Under the pieces are notes generated by a model that was not told where the DNA came from, did no database searches, and saw nothing but the letters and a program-made list of their open reading frames with translations. Positions 26,630-35,656 of a stretch of DNA of 64,000 nucleotides are shown here, piece by piece. This DNA is from Variovorax sp. OV700. GTDB taxonomy: Bacteria; Pseudomonadota; Gammaproteobacteria; Burkholderiales; Burkholderiaceae_C. The translations under genes and the position numbers were made by a program. The first letter of the stretch is position 1. Each line of letters opens with the position of its first letter. The stretch spans positions 434,001-498,000 of the forward strand of contig NZ_FNDR01000002.1 of NCBI RefSeq assembly GCF_900099805.1, in the 5' to 3' direction.

Positions 26630-27034
26630 TCAGCGCGTTGGTGCGGCAGGGGGCAGGCGGTTCTTGCGGTAGGAGTTCTTCAGCAGGATCTTGCCGGCCC
26701 TGAAAGTGAACAGATCGCAGCCGTGGACTTCAACGCGCGTGCCGTCCGTGCGCGTTCCGGTAAACGTCCACTCCGATACGCCCCGGTCTCCGTGGACGAA
26801 GTGGCGCGCGTTGCCCCAGTGGGCATCGGGAAAGACGGCCCAGACCTCCGCGAAACCAGCTCGCACGGCCTCGACGCCGACGTACCGGGTGCCGCAGGCA
26901 TCGGCGCCGGCAGACGACTCGAAGACGCAGTCGTCAGTCATGAAGGACATGAGCGCATCGACATCGTGGCGATTCCACGCGTCGGCAAATGCTTGCAGCA
27001 CGTCCGTGGTCATTTCGGGCATCGCGATTTGCAT
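26630..27034 (-). CDS. SnoaL-like (NTF2-fold) protein
   Basis: A 134-residue NTF2-fold protein. The opening VLQAFADAWNRHDVDALMSFM and the later RGVSEWTFTGTRTDGTRVEVHG are typical of SnoaL-like polyketide-cyclase/limonene-epoxide-hydrolase relatives. ATG 27034 was chosen at the start of the conserved fold; the frame continues upstream through the LysR gene without coding sense. Functions in this family range from cyclases and isomerases to ligand-binding proteins, so no reaction is proposed. It follows the double-HTH LysR gene by 47 bases on the same strand and may be cotranscribed with it. Confidence 0.85.
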   Translation of the reverse strand: MQIAMPEMTTDVLQAFADAWNRHDVDALMSFMTDDCVFESSAGADACGTRYVGVEAVRAGFAEVWAVFPDAHWGNARHFVHGDRGVSEWTFTGTRTDGTRVEVHGCDLFTFRAGKILLKNSYRKNRLPPAAPTR

Positions 27035-27081
27035 GATGGGCACCTCTGCAGAGCCTTCGCGCGGGTGTTCAGTGTACTGAT

Positions 27082-28359
27082 TCAGCTTGGCATGTGGAAA
27101 TAGGGCGAGCACCCGACCACCGCGCGGATCTCCTCCATCAGCGCGCGCGCACCCGGTGAGGGGAACGCGCCGAGGCGCTGGGTGAGCCCGATCTCGCGCC
27201 GCGTTTCGTCGAGCGGAAAGTCGAGCACGACGAGGCTGCCGTCGCGGATCTCGTAGCGCAGCTGGTGGGCCGAGATCGCGGTGAGCATGTCGCTTTCGAG
27301 CAGCAGTCCGCGCAGCACGGCAAGGTCGCCGGTCTCCACCGCGGGAATGGGAGGCGCTTGCCGCGCGGCGAAGAAAAAGCGCTCGAGCAATTCGCGCGAG
27401 GGCGTGCCGTGCCGCGAGAGCGCCCATGTGGCCTGGCGCAAGGCATCGAAGTCGACGCGTGAGGCGCGCACTAGCGGATGGCCGGCGCGGGCGATCACCG
27501 AGATGCGGTCCTCGAACAGCGCTTCCTGCTGCAGGCCGCCGGCCTCGGCGCCGCTGCGCAGCGCGCCGAGAATGAAGTCGATGTCGCCGCTTCGCAGCGA
27601 TGCCGCCAACGCGTCGTAAGGGCTTTCGACCGTGGCGATGTGCAGCCCCGGATGGCGCGCCAGCAGCGAGGCAATCGCCAGCGGCAGGATCTGCGTGCGG
27701 CCGAGCGGCAGCGCGCCCACGTTCACGCTGCCCTGCAGCATGCCCTCGCTGGCCGCGATGTCCGGGCCGATGTGGCGCAGCTCCGCGAGCACCCGTTTGA
27801 AGTAAAAGGCCACGATCTCGCCCGCCGGCGTGGGCACGAGCCCGCGCGTCCTGCGCTCGAGCAGCGCGACGCCGAGCCCGCCTTCGAGGTCCTTCAGCGC
27901 GCGGCTGATGGCGGGCTGGGTGATGCCGAATTCGCGCGCGACCGCCGGCATGTTGCGCTTCTCCACCAGGCTTGCGATCACCGCGAGGCGCCGACCGTTG
28001 AGGATTGACGCAAAGAGCGAATGCACGTCGGCGGAAGCGCCGATGCCGCCGCGCGCCACGAGTTGCGCGCGCGCATCCTCGAACTCGCGCTCGATGCGCC
28101 GCGCGCGCACCAGCACGAGGTCGCCATACGAGTTCAGCGCCATGCCGCGCGAGCCGCGGTCGAACAGCGGGCGGCCCAGCGCGCCTTCGAGCTCGGAGAT
28201 GGAGCGCGTCACGCCCGAGGCGACGCGAAACAGCTGCTCGTCCGCGGCCCTGGCGATGCTGCCGGCCGCGGCCACGGCCGAGAACGCGCGCAGGTGCCGC
28301 AGGTTGATGCCAAGCGCGCCAGCGTGGGTCCGGTCGATAACTTTGTCTCGTGGGTGCAC
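27082..28359 (-). CDS. LysR-family regulator with two winged-HTH domains
   Basis: A 425-residue regulator, about 120 residues longer than a normal LysR protein. It contains two LysR-type HTH units in tandem. The first spans residues about 19-80 (INLRHLRAFSAVAAAGS, ending in a GRPLFDRGSRGM wing). The second spans about 122-182 (AREFGITQPAISRALKDLE, then LLERRTRGLVPTPAGE). A single effector domain follows. The first unit is more divergent in its recognition helix (EQLFRVASGVTRSISEL). It diverges from ligJ-ligK with a 200-base spacer, the classical LysR layout, so it most likely controls that pathway. Confidence 0.9.
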   Translation of the reverse strand: MHPRDKVIDRTHAGALGINLRHLRAFSAVAAAGSIARAADEQLFRVASGVTRSISELEGALGRPLFDRGSRGMALNSYGDLVLVRARRIEREFEDARAQLVARGGIGASADVHSLFASILNGRRLAVIASLVEKRNMPAVAREFGITQPAISRALKDLEGGLGVALLERRTRGLVPTPAGEIVAFYFKRVLAELRHIGPDIAASEGMLQGSVNVGALPLGRTQILPLAIASLLARHPGLHIATVESPYDALAASLRSGDIDFILGALRSGAEAGGLQQEALFEDRISVIARAGHPLVRASRVDFDALRQATWALSRHGTPSRELLERFFFAARQAPPIPAVETGDLAVLRGLLLESDMLTAISAHQLRYEIRDGSLVVLDFPLDETRREIGLTQRLGAFPSPGARALMEEIRAVVGCSPYFHMPS

Positions 28360-28409
28360 GGGCTTCGCTTTTTTGAGATGTTCCCTCGCCCGAGGGCCCT
28401 GCGAGATTT

Positions 28410-28421
28410 AGGGGAAACCCT
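28410..28421. promoter_or_regulatory. candidate operator between the double-HTH regulator and ligJ
   Basis: AGGG-GAAA-CCCT is a perfect short inverted repeat in the 200-base divergent spacer, 51 bases before the LysR start and about 140 before ligJ. The flanking TTA and TGAT make the surrounding stretch AT-richer than average. Binding by the divergent regulator is inferred from position alone. Confidence 0.3.
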
Positions 28422-28559
28422 GATCGATAAAAAAGTCTGATGGTAGGGCAACCCGAACTCACGCCACGCGGCAGCCCCGCGAACCACACTTGCCGCAAGG
28501 GCTGGCGCACTCCCTCATTTGCCGGCGAAAGCACCACCAAGCCATTCACGGAACTGCCA

Positions 28560-29588
28560 ATGATCATCGACTGCCACGGCCACTACACCACGGCGCCCAA
28601 GGCGCTGGAGAACTGGCGCAACCAGCAGATCGCGGGCCTCGCGGATCCCGCGCTGAAGCCGCGCGTCGCCGACCTCCGGATCAGCGACGACGAACTGCGC
28701 GAGTCGATCGAGGGCAACCAGCTGCGCCTCATGAAGGAACGCGGCAGCGACCTGACGATCTTCAGCCCGCGTGCGAGCTTCATGGCGCATCACATCGGCG
28801 ATTTCGAAACCTCATCGACCTGGGCCGCCATCTGCAACGAGCTGTGCTTTCGCGTGAGCGAACTGTTCCCGGATCACTTCATCGGCGCGGCCATGCTGCC
28901 GCAGTCGCCGGGCGTGGACCCGCGCAGCTGCATTCCGGAACTGGAGCGCTGCGTGCGCGAATACGGCTTCGTGGCGATCAACCTTAACCCGGATCCTTCC
29001 GGCGGGCACTGGACTTCACCGCCGCTGTCGGACCGCCACTGGTATCCGCTCTACGAGAAGATGGTCGAGCACGACATTCCAGCCATGGTGCACGTGAGCA
29101 CCAGCTGCAACGCCTGCTTCCACACCACCGGCGCGCATTACCTGAATGCCGACACCACGGCCTTCATGCAGTGCCTCACGTCGGATTTGTTCACCGACTT
29201 CCCGACGCTGCGCTTCGTGATTCCGCACGGCGGCGGTGCGGTGCCCTACCACTGGGGGCGCTTTCGCGGGCTGGCGCAGGAGATGAAGAAGCCGCTGCTG
29301 AAGGACCACCTGCTGAACAACATCTTCTTCGACACCTGCGTGTACCACCAGCCGGGCATCGACCTGCTGACCCGAGTGATCCCGGTCGACAACATCTTGT
29401 TCGCAAGCGAAATGATCGGCGCGGTGCGCGGCATCGATCCGGAGACAGGTTTCTTCTACGACGACACGCGGCGCTACATCGATTCGACACCCACGCTCGA
29501 CGCGAAGGCGCGGCACAAGGTGTTCGAAGGCAACGCACGCCGCGTGTACCCGCGCCTGGACCGCGCACTCATCGCCAAGGGGCTCTGA
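28560..29588 (+). CDS. ligJ: 4-oxalomesaconate hydratase
   Basis: A 342-residue amidohydrolase-fold protein matching LigJ/GalB-type 4-oxalomesaconate hydratases. It begins [17 protein letters not shown], with the metal-binding HGH. It contains [21 protein letters not shown] and [18 protein letters not shown], both typical. It hydrates 4-oxalomesaconate to 4-carboxy-4-hydroxy-2-oxoadipate in the protocatechuate 4,5-cleavage and gallate pathways. ATG 28560 begins exactly at the fold; the upstream in-frame extension from 28440 lies in the promoter region. ligK follows after four bases. No ring-cleaving ligAB- or desB-type gene is in the window, so its 4-oxalomesaconate must come from elsewhere. 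Confidence 0.9.
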   Translation: MIIDCHGHYTTAPKALENWRNQQIAGLADPALKPRVADLRISDDELRESIEGNQLRLMKERGSDLTIFSPRASFMAHHIGDFETSSTWAAICNELCFRVSELFPDHFIGAAMLPQSPGVDPRSCIPELERCVREYGFVAINLNPDPSGGHWTSPPLSDRHWYPLYEKMVEHDIPAMVHVSTSCNACFHTTGAHYLNADTTAFMQCLTSDLFTDFPTLRFVIPHGGGAVPYHWGRFRGLAQEMKKPLLKDHLLNNIFFDTCVYHQPGIDLLTRVIPVDNILFASEMIGAVRGIDPETGFFYDDTRRYIDSTPTLDAKARHKVFEGNARRVYPRLDRALIAKGL

Positions 29589-29592
29589 TCTC

Positions 29593-30294
29593 ATGTCTGC
29601 TTCCAACACTCTCCAACAGCTCGGCGTCGTTCACCGCAACGTGGTGCGCGCGGATGCCGCCGCCGTCGAAAAGCTTTCGCGCTTCGGCGTCTCCACCGTG
29701 CACGAGGCGCTCGGCCGGCTCGGGCTGATGCAGCCGCGCATTCGTCCCATCCATCCCGATGCGCGCTTCTGCGGCCCGGCTGTCACCGTGCTGCTGCAGC
29801 CCGGGGACAACTGGATGCTGCATGTGGCGGCCGAGCAGATCCAGCCCGGCGACGTGGTCGTTGCGGCCTGCACCAGCGACAGCACCGACGGCTTCTTCGG
29901 CGACCTGCTCGCCACCTCGTTCAAGGCGCGCGGCTGCAAGGGCCTCGTGATCGACGGCGGCGTGCGCGACGTGCGCGACCTCAATGCGATGGGCTTCCCC
30001 GTGTTCAGCCGTGCCATCCATTCGAAGGGCACGATCAAGGCGACGCTCGGCTCGGTCAACGTGCCGGTGGTGTGCGCGGGCGCCCTGGTGCATCCGGGCG
30101 ACGTGGTGGTCGCCGACATCGACGGCGTGGTGGTGGTGCCCGCCGCGCGCGCACAGCAAGTGGCCGATGCGGCCGAAGCGCGCGAGGCCAACGAGACGGC
30201 CAAGCGCGAGCGCTTCGCGGCCGGCGAGCTCGGCCTGGACATGTACGCCATGCGCGAGCCGCTGGCCAAGGCCGGGCTGCGCTACGTCGACTGA
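29593..30294 (+). CDS. ligK: 4-carboxy-4-hydroxy-2-oxoadipate aldolase/oxaloacetate decarboxylase
   Basis: A 233-residue RraA-type aldolase matching LigK/HMG aldolases. [20 protein letters not shown] and [10 protein letters not shown] carry the pyruvate- and metal-binding Arg-Asp pair. [17 protein letters not shown] is the C-terminal signature. It splits 4-carboxy-4-hydroxy-2-oxoadipate into pyruvate and oxaloacetate, the product of the upstream LigJ step, and is separated from ligJ by four bases. It is a second member of this family in the window besides the one at 17870, and the closer of the two to LigK. Confidence 0.9.
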   Translation: MSASNTLQQLGVVHRNVVRADAAAVEKLSRFGVSTVHEALGRLGLMQPRIRPIHPDARFCGPAVTVLLQPGDNWMLHVAAEQIQPGDVVVAACTSDSTDGFFGDLLATSFKARGCKGLVIDGGVRDVRDLNAMGFPVFSRAIHSKGTIKATLGSVNVPVVCAGALVHPGDVVVADIDGVVVVPAARAQQVADAAEAREANETAKRERFAAGELGLDMYAMREPLAKAGLRYVD

Positions 30295-30309
30295 GCGCAC
30301 CTTAAAACG

Positions 30310-31296
30310 ATGATGACAACTTCTTTCATTCGCCGCCACGTGCTGGCCCTGGCCGGTGTGCTGGCGCTCGGCGCCTCCGTGAACGCCGGTGCCGCCGATG
30401 CCTATCCGTCCCGGCCCATCAAGATCCTGGTCGGCTACAGCGCCGGCGGCGCGGTCGACGCCATTGCACGCTCGGTCGGCCAGCGCATGTCGGCCATCCT
30501 CGGGCAGCCGGTGGTGGTGGAGAACAAGCCGGGCGCGGGAACCAACATCGCGGTGAAGGCGCTCATCGCGAGCCCGCCCGACGGCTACACGCTGCTGCTC
30601 GCAGCCAACGCGCTGGCGGTGAACCCTTCGCTCTTCGAGCCCGCGCCTTACGACCTCGAGCGTGACCTGACGCCGGTCGCCTCGGTCGGCCGTGTGCCGG
30701 TGGTGTTCTCGGTGCGGGAGGGCTCGGCCATCAAGACGCTGCCCGAACTGGTGGCCGCGGCCAAGGCCAAGCCGGGCGGCGTCACCGTCGCCACGCCGGG
30801 CAACGGCTCCACGCCGCATCTGGCGATGGAACTGTTCCAGCACACGGCTGGCATGTCGCTGCGCCACGTGCCCTACAAGGGCGGCGCGCAGGCCTTCACC
30901 GATGTGCTGGGTGGTCATGTCGACGTGGTGGCGGTCAACGCCCTCGAGGTACTGCCGCTCGCGAAGTCGGGCAAGCTGAAGGTGCTCGCAGTGATGAGCG
31001 GCGAGCGCGCCGCGGTGCTGCCGGGCGTGCCGACGGTGGCCGAGTCGGGCTATCCGGGTTTCGAATCGAGCGTCTGGTATGGCTTCGTCGCGCCCGCAAA
31101 GCTTCCGCAGCCGGTGCTCGCCAAGCTGCACGAGGCGGTGCAGAAGGCACTCGAATCGCCCGAGGTGCGCGACCAGCTTGCCGCAGCCGGCGGGGTCACC
31201 CTGCCCGGACCGGCCGCGCAGTTCGACAAGCTGCTCAAGACCGATGCGGCACGCTACGGCAAGCTGATCCGCGAAGCCAACATCAAGCCCGATTGA
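30310..31296 (+). CDS. Bug-family tripartite tricarboxylate transporter receptor
   Basis: A 328-residue periplasmic Bug/TctC receptor with a signal peptide ending VNAGAADA. The mature start is YPSRPIKILVGYSAGGAVD, followed by ENKPGAGTNIAVKALI and later GTPFIAP-like lobes. It sits 15 bases after ligK and its stop is close to the next gene, so it is probably part of the ligJK operon. The ligand may be a dicarboxylate or aromatic acid metabolised by this pathway. No TctA/TctB genes adjoin it. Confidence 0.92.
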   Translation: MMTTSFIRRHVLALAGVLALGASVNAGAADAYPSRPIKILVGYSAGGAVDAIARSVGQRMSAILGQPVVVENKPGAGTNIAVKALIASPPDGYTLLLAANALAVNPSLFEPAPYDLERDLTPVASVGRVPVVFSVREGSAIKTLPELVAAAKAKPGGVTVATPGNGSTPHLAMELFQHTAGMSLRHVPYKGGAQAFTDVLGGHVDVVAVNALEVLPLAKSGKLKVLAVMSGERAAVLPGVPTVAESGYPGFESSVWYGFVAPAKLPQPVLAKLHEAVQKALESPEVRDQLAAAGGVTLPGPAAQFDKLLKTDAARYGKLIREANIKPD

Positions 31297-31316
31297 CCAC
31301 GCGAGCGAGGCAACGA

Positions 31317-32009
31317 ATGACGACACTGATCCAGGGCCTCTGCTCGATGGCGACACGCGGCCTGCTCGACGAACTCGCGGCCACGACTGCGCAGCACACG
31401 GGCGTACCGGTCTCCTTTCTGGCGATCGGCGGTGTCGAGGCCGCACGGCGTGTGTCGGCGGGCGAATCGTTCGACGTGGTGGTGCTGGCCTCGGACGCCA
31501 TCGACAAGCTGGTGGCGGCGGGCAAACTCGATGCCGACGGCAAGATTGACCTGGTGCGCTCGGGCGTGGCGGCGGCGGTGCGCGCAGGTGCGCCGCGCCC
31601 CGACATTTCCACCGAAGAGGCGCTGCGCCGCGCCGTGCTGACGGCACCTCGCATCGCCTACTCGACCGGCCCGAGCGGCGTCGCGCTGATGGCGCTGTTC
31701 GAGCGCTGGGGCATTGCCGGCGACATCCGCAGCCGCCTGGTGCAGGCGCCGCCGGGCGTGCCGGTGGGCTCGCTGCTGGCGCGCGGTGATGCCGAACTCG
31801 GGTTCCAGCAACTGAGCGAGCTGATCGGCGCCTGCGGCATCGAGCTGATCGGACCGCTGCCGCCGGCGGTTCAGATCACCACCGTCTTCTCGGCCGCGCC
31901 GGGCATCGGCGGCGGTGCGCCGCCGGAGGCCGTGCGCGCGCTGCTCGATTTCATGCGCTCGGCGGACAGCGCCGACACCAAGCGCCGCCATGGCATGGAA
32001 CCCGCCTGA
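31317..32009 (+). CDS. ModA-like substrate-binding-domain protein without signal peptide
   Basis: A 230-residue type-2 periplasmic-binding fold related to molybdate receptor ModA: opening ATRGLLDELAATTAQHTG, then SFLAIGGVEAARRV and FDVVVLASDAIDKL. No signal peptide is visible from ATG 31317 or from the slightly longer frame starting at 31293, so the protein is expected in the cytoplasm. There is no transport gene around it. As the fourth gene after ligJ, ligK and a Bug receptor, it may bind or convert a pathway intermediate; the role is unknown. It has the same strand and short spacing as the rest of the operon. Confidence 0.78.
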   Translation: MTTLIQGLCSMATRGLLDELAATTAQHTGVPVSFLAIGGVEAARRVSAGESFDVVVLASDAIDKLVAAGKLDADGKIDLVRSGVAAAVRAGAPRPDISTEEALRRAVLTAPRIAYSTGPSGVALMALFERWGIAGDIRSRLVQAPPGVPVGSLLARGDAELGFQQLSELIGACGIELIGPLPPAVQITTVFSAAPGIGGGAPPEAVRALLDFMRSADSADTKRRHGMEPA

Positions 32010-32051
32010 AGCACTGCGCCTGGCGCATGGCTGGGCGGGAACAGGCTACGG

Positions 32052-33821
32052 CTATCGGCAGGCGAAGCTGGCGGCCGATTCGAGGCTGCCGCCCATGTAG
32101 ACCGCCGTCTGCGGGTACGGGCACAGCGGCCGCGTGCGGGCAGGCGACCAGTCGGCCGGCACTTCGGCATTGACCACGTTGGCGCCGGGCCCGCGCGCGT
32201 TGGCGGTGACGGACGCCGGCGCCTTGCCCTGTTCCACCCACGCCACCAGCGGCGCCAGCATGTCGAACTGATCGGTGGTCGGGCCGCCGCCGCAATGGTT
32301 CATGCCGGGCACCGGGAAGAAGCGGGCAAAGCCCGATGCGTCGCCGCCGTTGGCCGCGCGCAGCTGCTCGTACCAGTTCGTCGTGTCGTCCGAAGAGAAG
32401 ACTGCATCGCTGGTGCCGTGGTAGACGATGAGCTTGCTGCCGCGATCGCGAAGCGCCGACAGATTGGTGGGATTCGGCGGCGTCATGAACGACATCGCCG
32501 ACTCTGTGTAAAGCGTCGTGCTCGCGAAGATGCCCGGCGCGTCGGTGTCCATGCTGAAGCCCAGCGCAAAGTCGATGCCCGGCGGGCGGCTCGTGCCCAG
32601 CGGCGGCGTGCTGAAGACGAAGCCCACGGCGGCCGTGTCCAGGTTCTGCGAATTGGCAAATTCCCACTGGCGCCAGTCGGCGCCCTTGATGCCGGCGTCG
32701 TAAGGAAAGCCGCTGTAGAGCGCCGTGCCCGCACTGTTGCGCGCGCCCGAGAAGATGTTGTCGAGCACGGTTTTCTGCGTGGCCGTGAGGCAGCTGCCGG
32801 TGCGCGTGGCGCCGCAGGTGGGTACGGCGCTGGCCAGGTCGAAAGCCTGCTTGCAGCTTTGCACGTCGGCCACGATGCCGTCCGTGGCGCCGTCGAGGGC
32901 GTCGCAGCGCGCGAGCACCGCGTTGGCCACTGTGGTCATCTCGGCCGGCGTGAAGGCGGTCTGCAGATCCGGCTTGCCGGCCGCCGTGGTGGCGGTGGTC
33001 ACCTTGGCATATTGCTGCACACCATAGAGCTGGGCCACCGCGGCCTTCGGCAGGTTGAACCCTGGGTTGCCGGCCAGGATGCCGTCGTACTGGTTCGCGG
33101 ACCGCGCCGCGGCCACCATCGCATGGCGGCCTCCGTTGGAGCAGCCGCCGAAGTAGGAACGGTCGGGCCCGCGTCCATAGGCCTTCGCGATCAGGTTCTT
33201 GGCCATGGGCGTCAGTTGCGCGACTGCGTTGTAGCCGTAGTCCTGGCGTGCCTGCGGGTCGATGCCGAAGGTCGGAATCTGCGCGCCGGAGTGCCCGGCG
33301 TCGGAGCTGATCACCGCGAAGCCCCGGTGCAGCGCCGTGCTCGTGGGTGCGCCGCCGCCGATGCCGCCGGTCGCACGTGCGACGCTGCCGTCGAGACCGC
33401 CGTTGGCCTGGTAGAAGAATCGGCCGTTCCAGTTGACCGGCAGGCGCATCTCGAAGCCGATCGCGTAGGTCTTGCCGTCCACGCTGCTGGTGCGCTGGTT
33501 CATCTGGCCCTGCACCAGGCAATGCTCCGGCACGGGCGTGCTCACGCCGGCGACGACGAGCGTGCCCGCGGCGACCGACGTGACGCTGGTGTAGGCGGTG
33601 TTGCCGAACGCCGCCTTGCTTGCGAGATCGGTGCATGACTGGAGCGTGCCGGGGCGTGCCTCCGACAAACCGGAGCCGCCGGGGGGGGAGGACGCGGTCG
33701 GAACGAAGCCAAAGCCACTTGCGCCGCCGCCACCACCACCGCCGCCGCATGCGGCAAGCAGCGAGGCCGCGGCCAATGCAGCCCATGTCGGGTGGCATGA
33801 AGAGAACATGATCCGGCTCAT
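32052..33821 (-). CDS. tannase/feruloyl esterase-family lipoprotein
   Basis: A 589-residue secreted alpha/beta hydrolase of the tannase family. ATG 33821 follows AAGGAG. The leader ends in the lipobox LLAAC, followed by a run of eight Gly, so a lipid-anchored protein is expected. The nucleophile is Ser228 in GCSNGG, and His509 lies in GMNHCGG. Cys227 and Cys510 adjoin them, the CS-D-HC disulfide arrangement typical of these esterases. The lid region and calcium-like Asp cluster are present. It releases gallate or hydroxycinnamates from esters, and could feed the neighbouring ligJK arm. Its promoter carries a palindrome at 33861. Confidence 0.92.
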   Translation of the reverse strand: MSRIMFSSCHPTWAALAAASLLAACGGGGGGGGASGFGFVPTASSPPGGSGLSEARPGTLQSCTDLASKAAFGNTAYTSVTSVAAGTLVVAGVSTPVPEHCLVQGQMNQRTSSVDGKTYAIGFEMRLPVNWNGRFFYQANGGLDGSVARATGGIGGGAPTSTALHRGFAVISSDAGHSGAQIPTFGIDPQARQDYGYNAVAQLTPMAKNLIAKAYGRGPDRSYFGGCSNGGRHAMVAAARSANQYDGILAGNPGFNLPKAAVAQLYGVQQYAKVTTATTAAGKPDLQTAFTPAEMTTVANAVLARCDALDGATDGIVADVQSCKQAFDLASAVPTCGATRTGSCLTATQKTVLDNIFSGARNSAGTALYSGFPYDAGIKGADWRQWEFANSQNLDTAAVGFVFSTPPLGTSRPPGIDFALGFSMDTDAPGIFASTTLYTESAMSFMTPPNPTNLSALRDRGSKLIVYHGTSDAVFSSDDTTNWYEQLRAANGGDASGFARFFPVPGMNHCGGGPTTDQFDMLAPLVAWVEQGKAPASVTANARGPGANVVNAEVPADWSPARTRPLCPYPQTAVYMGGSLESAASFACR

Positions 33822-33860
33822 CGGTGTCTCCTTAGCCGGGCCGAGCCCGGCGGTGATGAA

Positions 33861-33898
33861 GTTATACGAAATAACCAATATAGTTTTATGTGATAACT
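33861..33898 (-). promoter_or_regulatory. palindromic operator in the tannase promoter
   Basis: GTTAT-ACGAA-ATAAC (33861-33875) is a perfect five-base inverted repeat, and a third ATAAC half-site lies at 33894-33898. The stretch is strikingly AT-rich and sits 40-80 bases before the tannase start on the minus strand. A MarR- or TetR-type repressor site is a reasonable guess. No regulator gene is adjacent. Confidence 0.45.
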
Positions 33899-34024
33899 AA
33901 AAAATAGGGCAAACCCTGAAGCCTGCTGCCCAGGTTTCGGGCGGATTCGCCGTAATTTGAGGTGATCGGGGCGCAGATGTGTCAAAGTGCGAATGGCCGT
34001 TACGGCCTCCCTTGAAAACGCATC

Positions 34025-35557
34025 GTGCTTCGCCGACCCTCCATCACCTTTCGGACGATGGCCTTCGTGGCCATCGTCTGCCTCAGCCTGCTGGCAATCG
34101 ACGGCTGGAACAGCTGGCAGTCGCGCACGGTGCAGCTGCGGCAGATGAACGCGGCCGCGTCGAACCTTGCGCGAGCCATGGCGCAGCAGGCGGACGACAC
34201 GCTCAAGGCGGCCGACTCCGCGTTGGTCGGCATCGTGGAGCGCGTCGAACACGACGGCACCGGTCCGGCGGCCGTCGAGCGGCTTCGCAAGGTGCTGGCC
34301 GCCCAGGTCGATGAATTTCCGCAGCTCGACGGCCTGCACATCTACGACCAGGACGGCAACTGGGTCGCCAATTCGCGCCGTACACCGCCGCAGAACCTGA
34401 ACAACGCGAGCAGGGAATACTTCATCTTTCATCGCACGCACGAGGAGCGCGGACCGCACATCGGCATTCCGGTGAAGAGCCGCACCAGCGGCGAACTGCT
34501 GGTGCCGGTCTCGCGGCGCATCAACCATGCGGACGGCAGCTTTGCGGGGGTGGCGCTCGCGACCATCGACATCGACTTCTTCATGAAGTTCTACGACAGC
34601 CTGGACATCGGCGAGGCCGGCGCCGTGGCACTGGTGCTCGACAACGGAACCATGATGACCCGCCGGCCCTACGGGCCCGAGATGGTCGGACGGGACATGC
34701 GGGAGACCGGGCTCTATCGCGCATACCGCGAGCAGGGCGCGGCCGGCTCCGCGTACATCAAGTCGTCGCAGGACGGCACCATGCGGTTGAACAGTTTCCG
34801 GCGCCTGGAGAACTACCCGCTGTTCGTGGCGGCGGCCTTGTCGAAGGACGAGATCCTCGCCGACTGGTGGCGCGAGACGCTCTGGCATTCGGCAGGTGTC
34901 ATGCTGCTCGCGCTGGTGGTCGGCCTTGTCGGGTGGCGGCTGGTCAAGCAGTTCGAGCTCCAGACCCGGACCGAGGACGAACTGCGGCAGGCGCGCGACG
35001 CGCTCGAGACGCTGAACAAGACGCTCAACACGCTGGCCATGGAAGACGGACTGACCGGGCTTGCGAACCGCAGGCAGTTCGACGTGACGCTCGACAACGA
35101 GTTCGGCCGCGCGATGCGCAATGCGAGCACGCTCGCGCTGATCATGATGGATGTGGACTGCTTCAAGCAGTACAACGACATCTACGGCCACGCGGCCGGC
35201 GACGAGTGCCTGCAGACGATCGGCCGCACCATCGCCAAGGTTGCAGGCCGTCGTCCGGGGGATCTTGCGGCGCGCTACGGCGGAGAAGAACTGGTGGTGC
35301 TGCTGCCGAACACCGATGTGGCGGGCGCCGTCATCCTGGCGGAACGCATTCGCAGCGCCGTTCGCGACCTGAAGATCGTTCATGCCGGCGCCGAGGACGG
35401 CTTCGTGACGTTGAGCGCCGGCGTGGATGCGCTCACGCCCGAGCCCGGCGCTGCGCAGCCGAAAGAGTTGATCCGCGCCGCGGACCTGGCCTTGTATGCG
35501 GCGAAGGCGGGTGGCCGCAACCGCGTATGCGCATCGATGCGGTCGGTGCCTGCCTAG
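34025..35557 (+). CDS. membrane diguanylate cyclase with extracytoplasmic sensor
   Basis: A 510-residue GGDEF protein. A transmembrane helix near residues 12-31 precedes a periplasmic double-Cache/PAS-like sensor (about 35-280). A second helix (HSAGVMLLALVVGLVGW) and a short linker follow. The GGDEF domain occupies about residues 340-510: the active loop reads RYGGEEL (419-423), and an RxxD inhibitory site (RPGD) lies five residues before it, so product inhibition is expected. It makes cyclic di-GMP from GTP. The start is GTG. The gene is single, next to a polysaccharide unit several kb downstream that c-di-GMP may influence. Confidence 0.92.
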   Translation: MLRRPSITFRTMAFVAIVCLSLLAIDGWNSWQSRTVQLRQMNAAASNLARAMAQQADDTLKAADSALVGIVERVEHDGTGPAAVERLRKVLAAQVDEFPQLDGLHIYDQDGNWVANSRRTPPQNLNNASREYFIFHRTHEERGPHIGIPVKSRTSGELLVPVSRRINHADGSFAGVALATIDIDFFMKFYDSLDIGEAGAVALVLDNGTMMTRRPYGPEMVGRDMRETGLYRAYREQGAAGSAYIKSSQDGTMRLNSFRRLENYPLFVAAALSKDEILADWWRETLWHSAGVMLLALVVGLVGWRLVKQFELQTRTEDELRQARDALETLNKTLNTLAMEDGLTGLANRRQFDVTLDNEFGRAMRNASTLALIMMDVDCFKQYNDIYGHAAGDECLQTIGRTIAKVAGRRPGDLAARYGGEELVVLLPNTDVAGAVILAERIRSAVRDLKIVHAGAEDGFVTLSAGVDALTPEPGAAQPKELIRAADLALYAAKAGGRNRVCASMRSVPA

Positions 35558-35656
35558 GCTGCGGATGCGGATGCGGATCGACGGCGCGGACCTTGCACGC
35601 TGAAGCGGTGTCTACCTACAGCGAATCTTGCGTGGAAGCGCGACCTTCGGTTGGCC

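Noticed and set aside
27035..28567. Extension of the SnoaL-like frame through the LysR gene to 28567
   Set aside because: It is the out-of-frame shadow of the LysR gene. The NTF2 fold begins at 27034.
33730..33755. Run of GGC/GCC-type triplets as a repeat element
   Set aside because: It encodes the Gly tract just after the lipobox of the tannase lipoprotein, a common spacer in such proteins.
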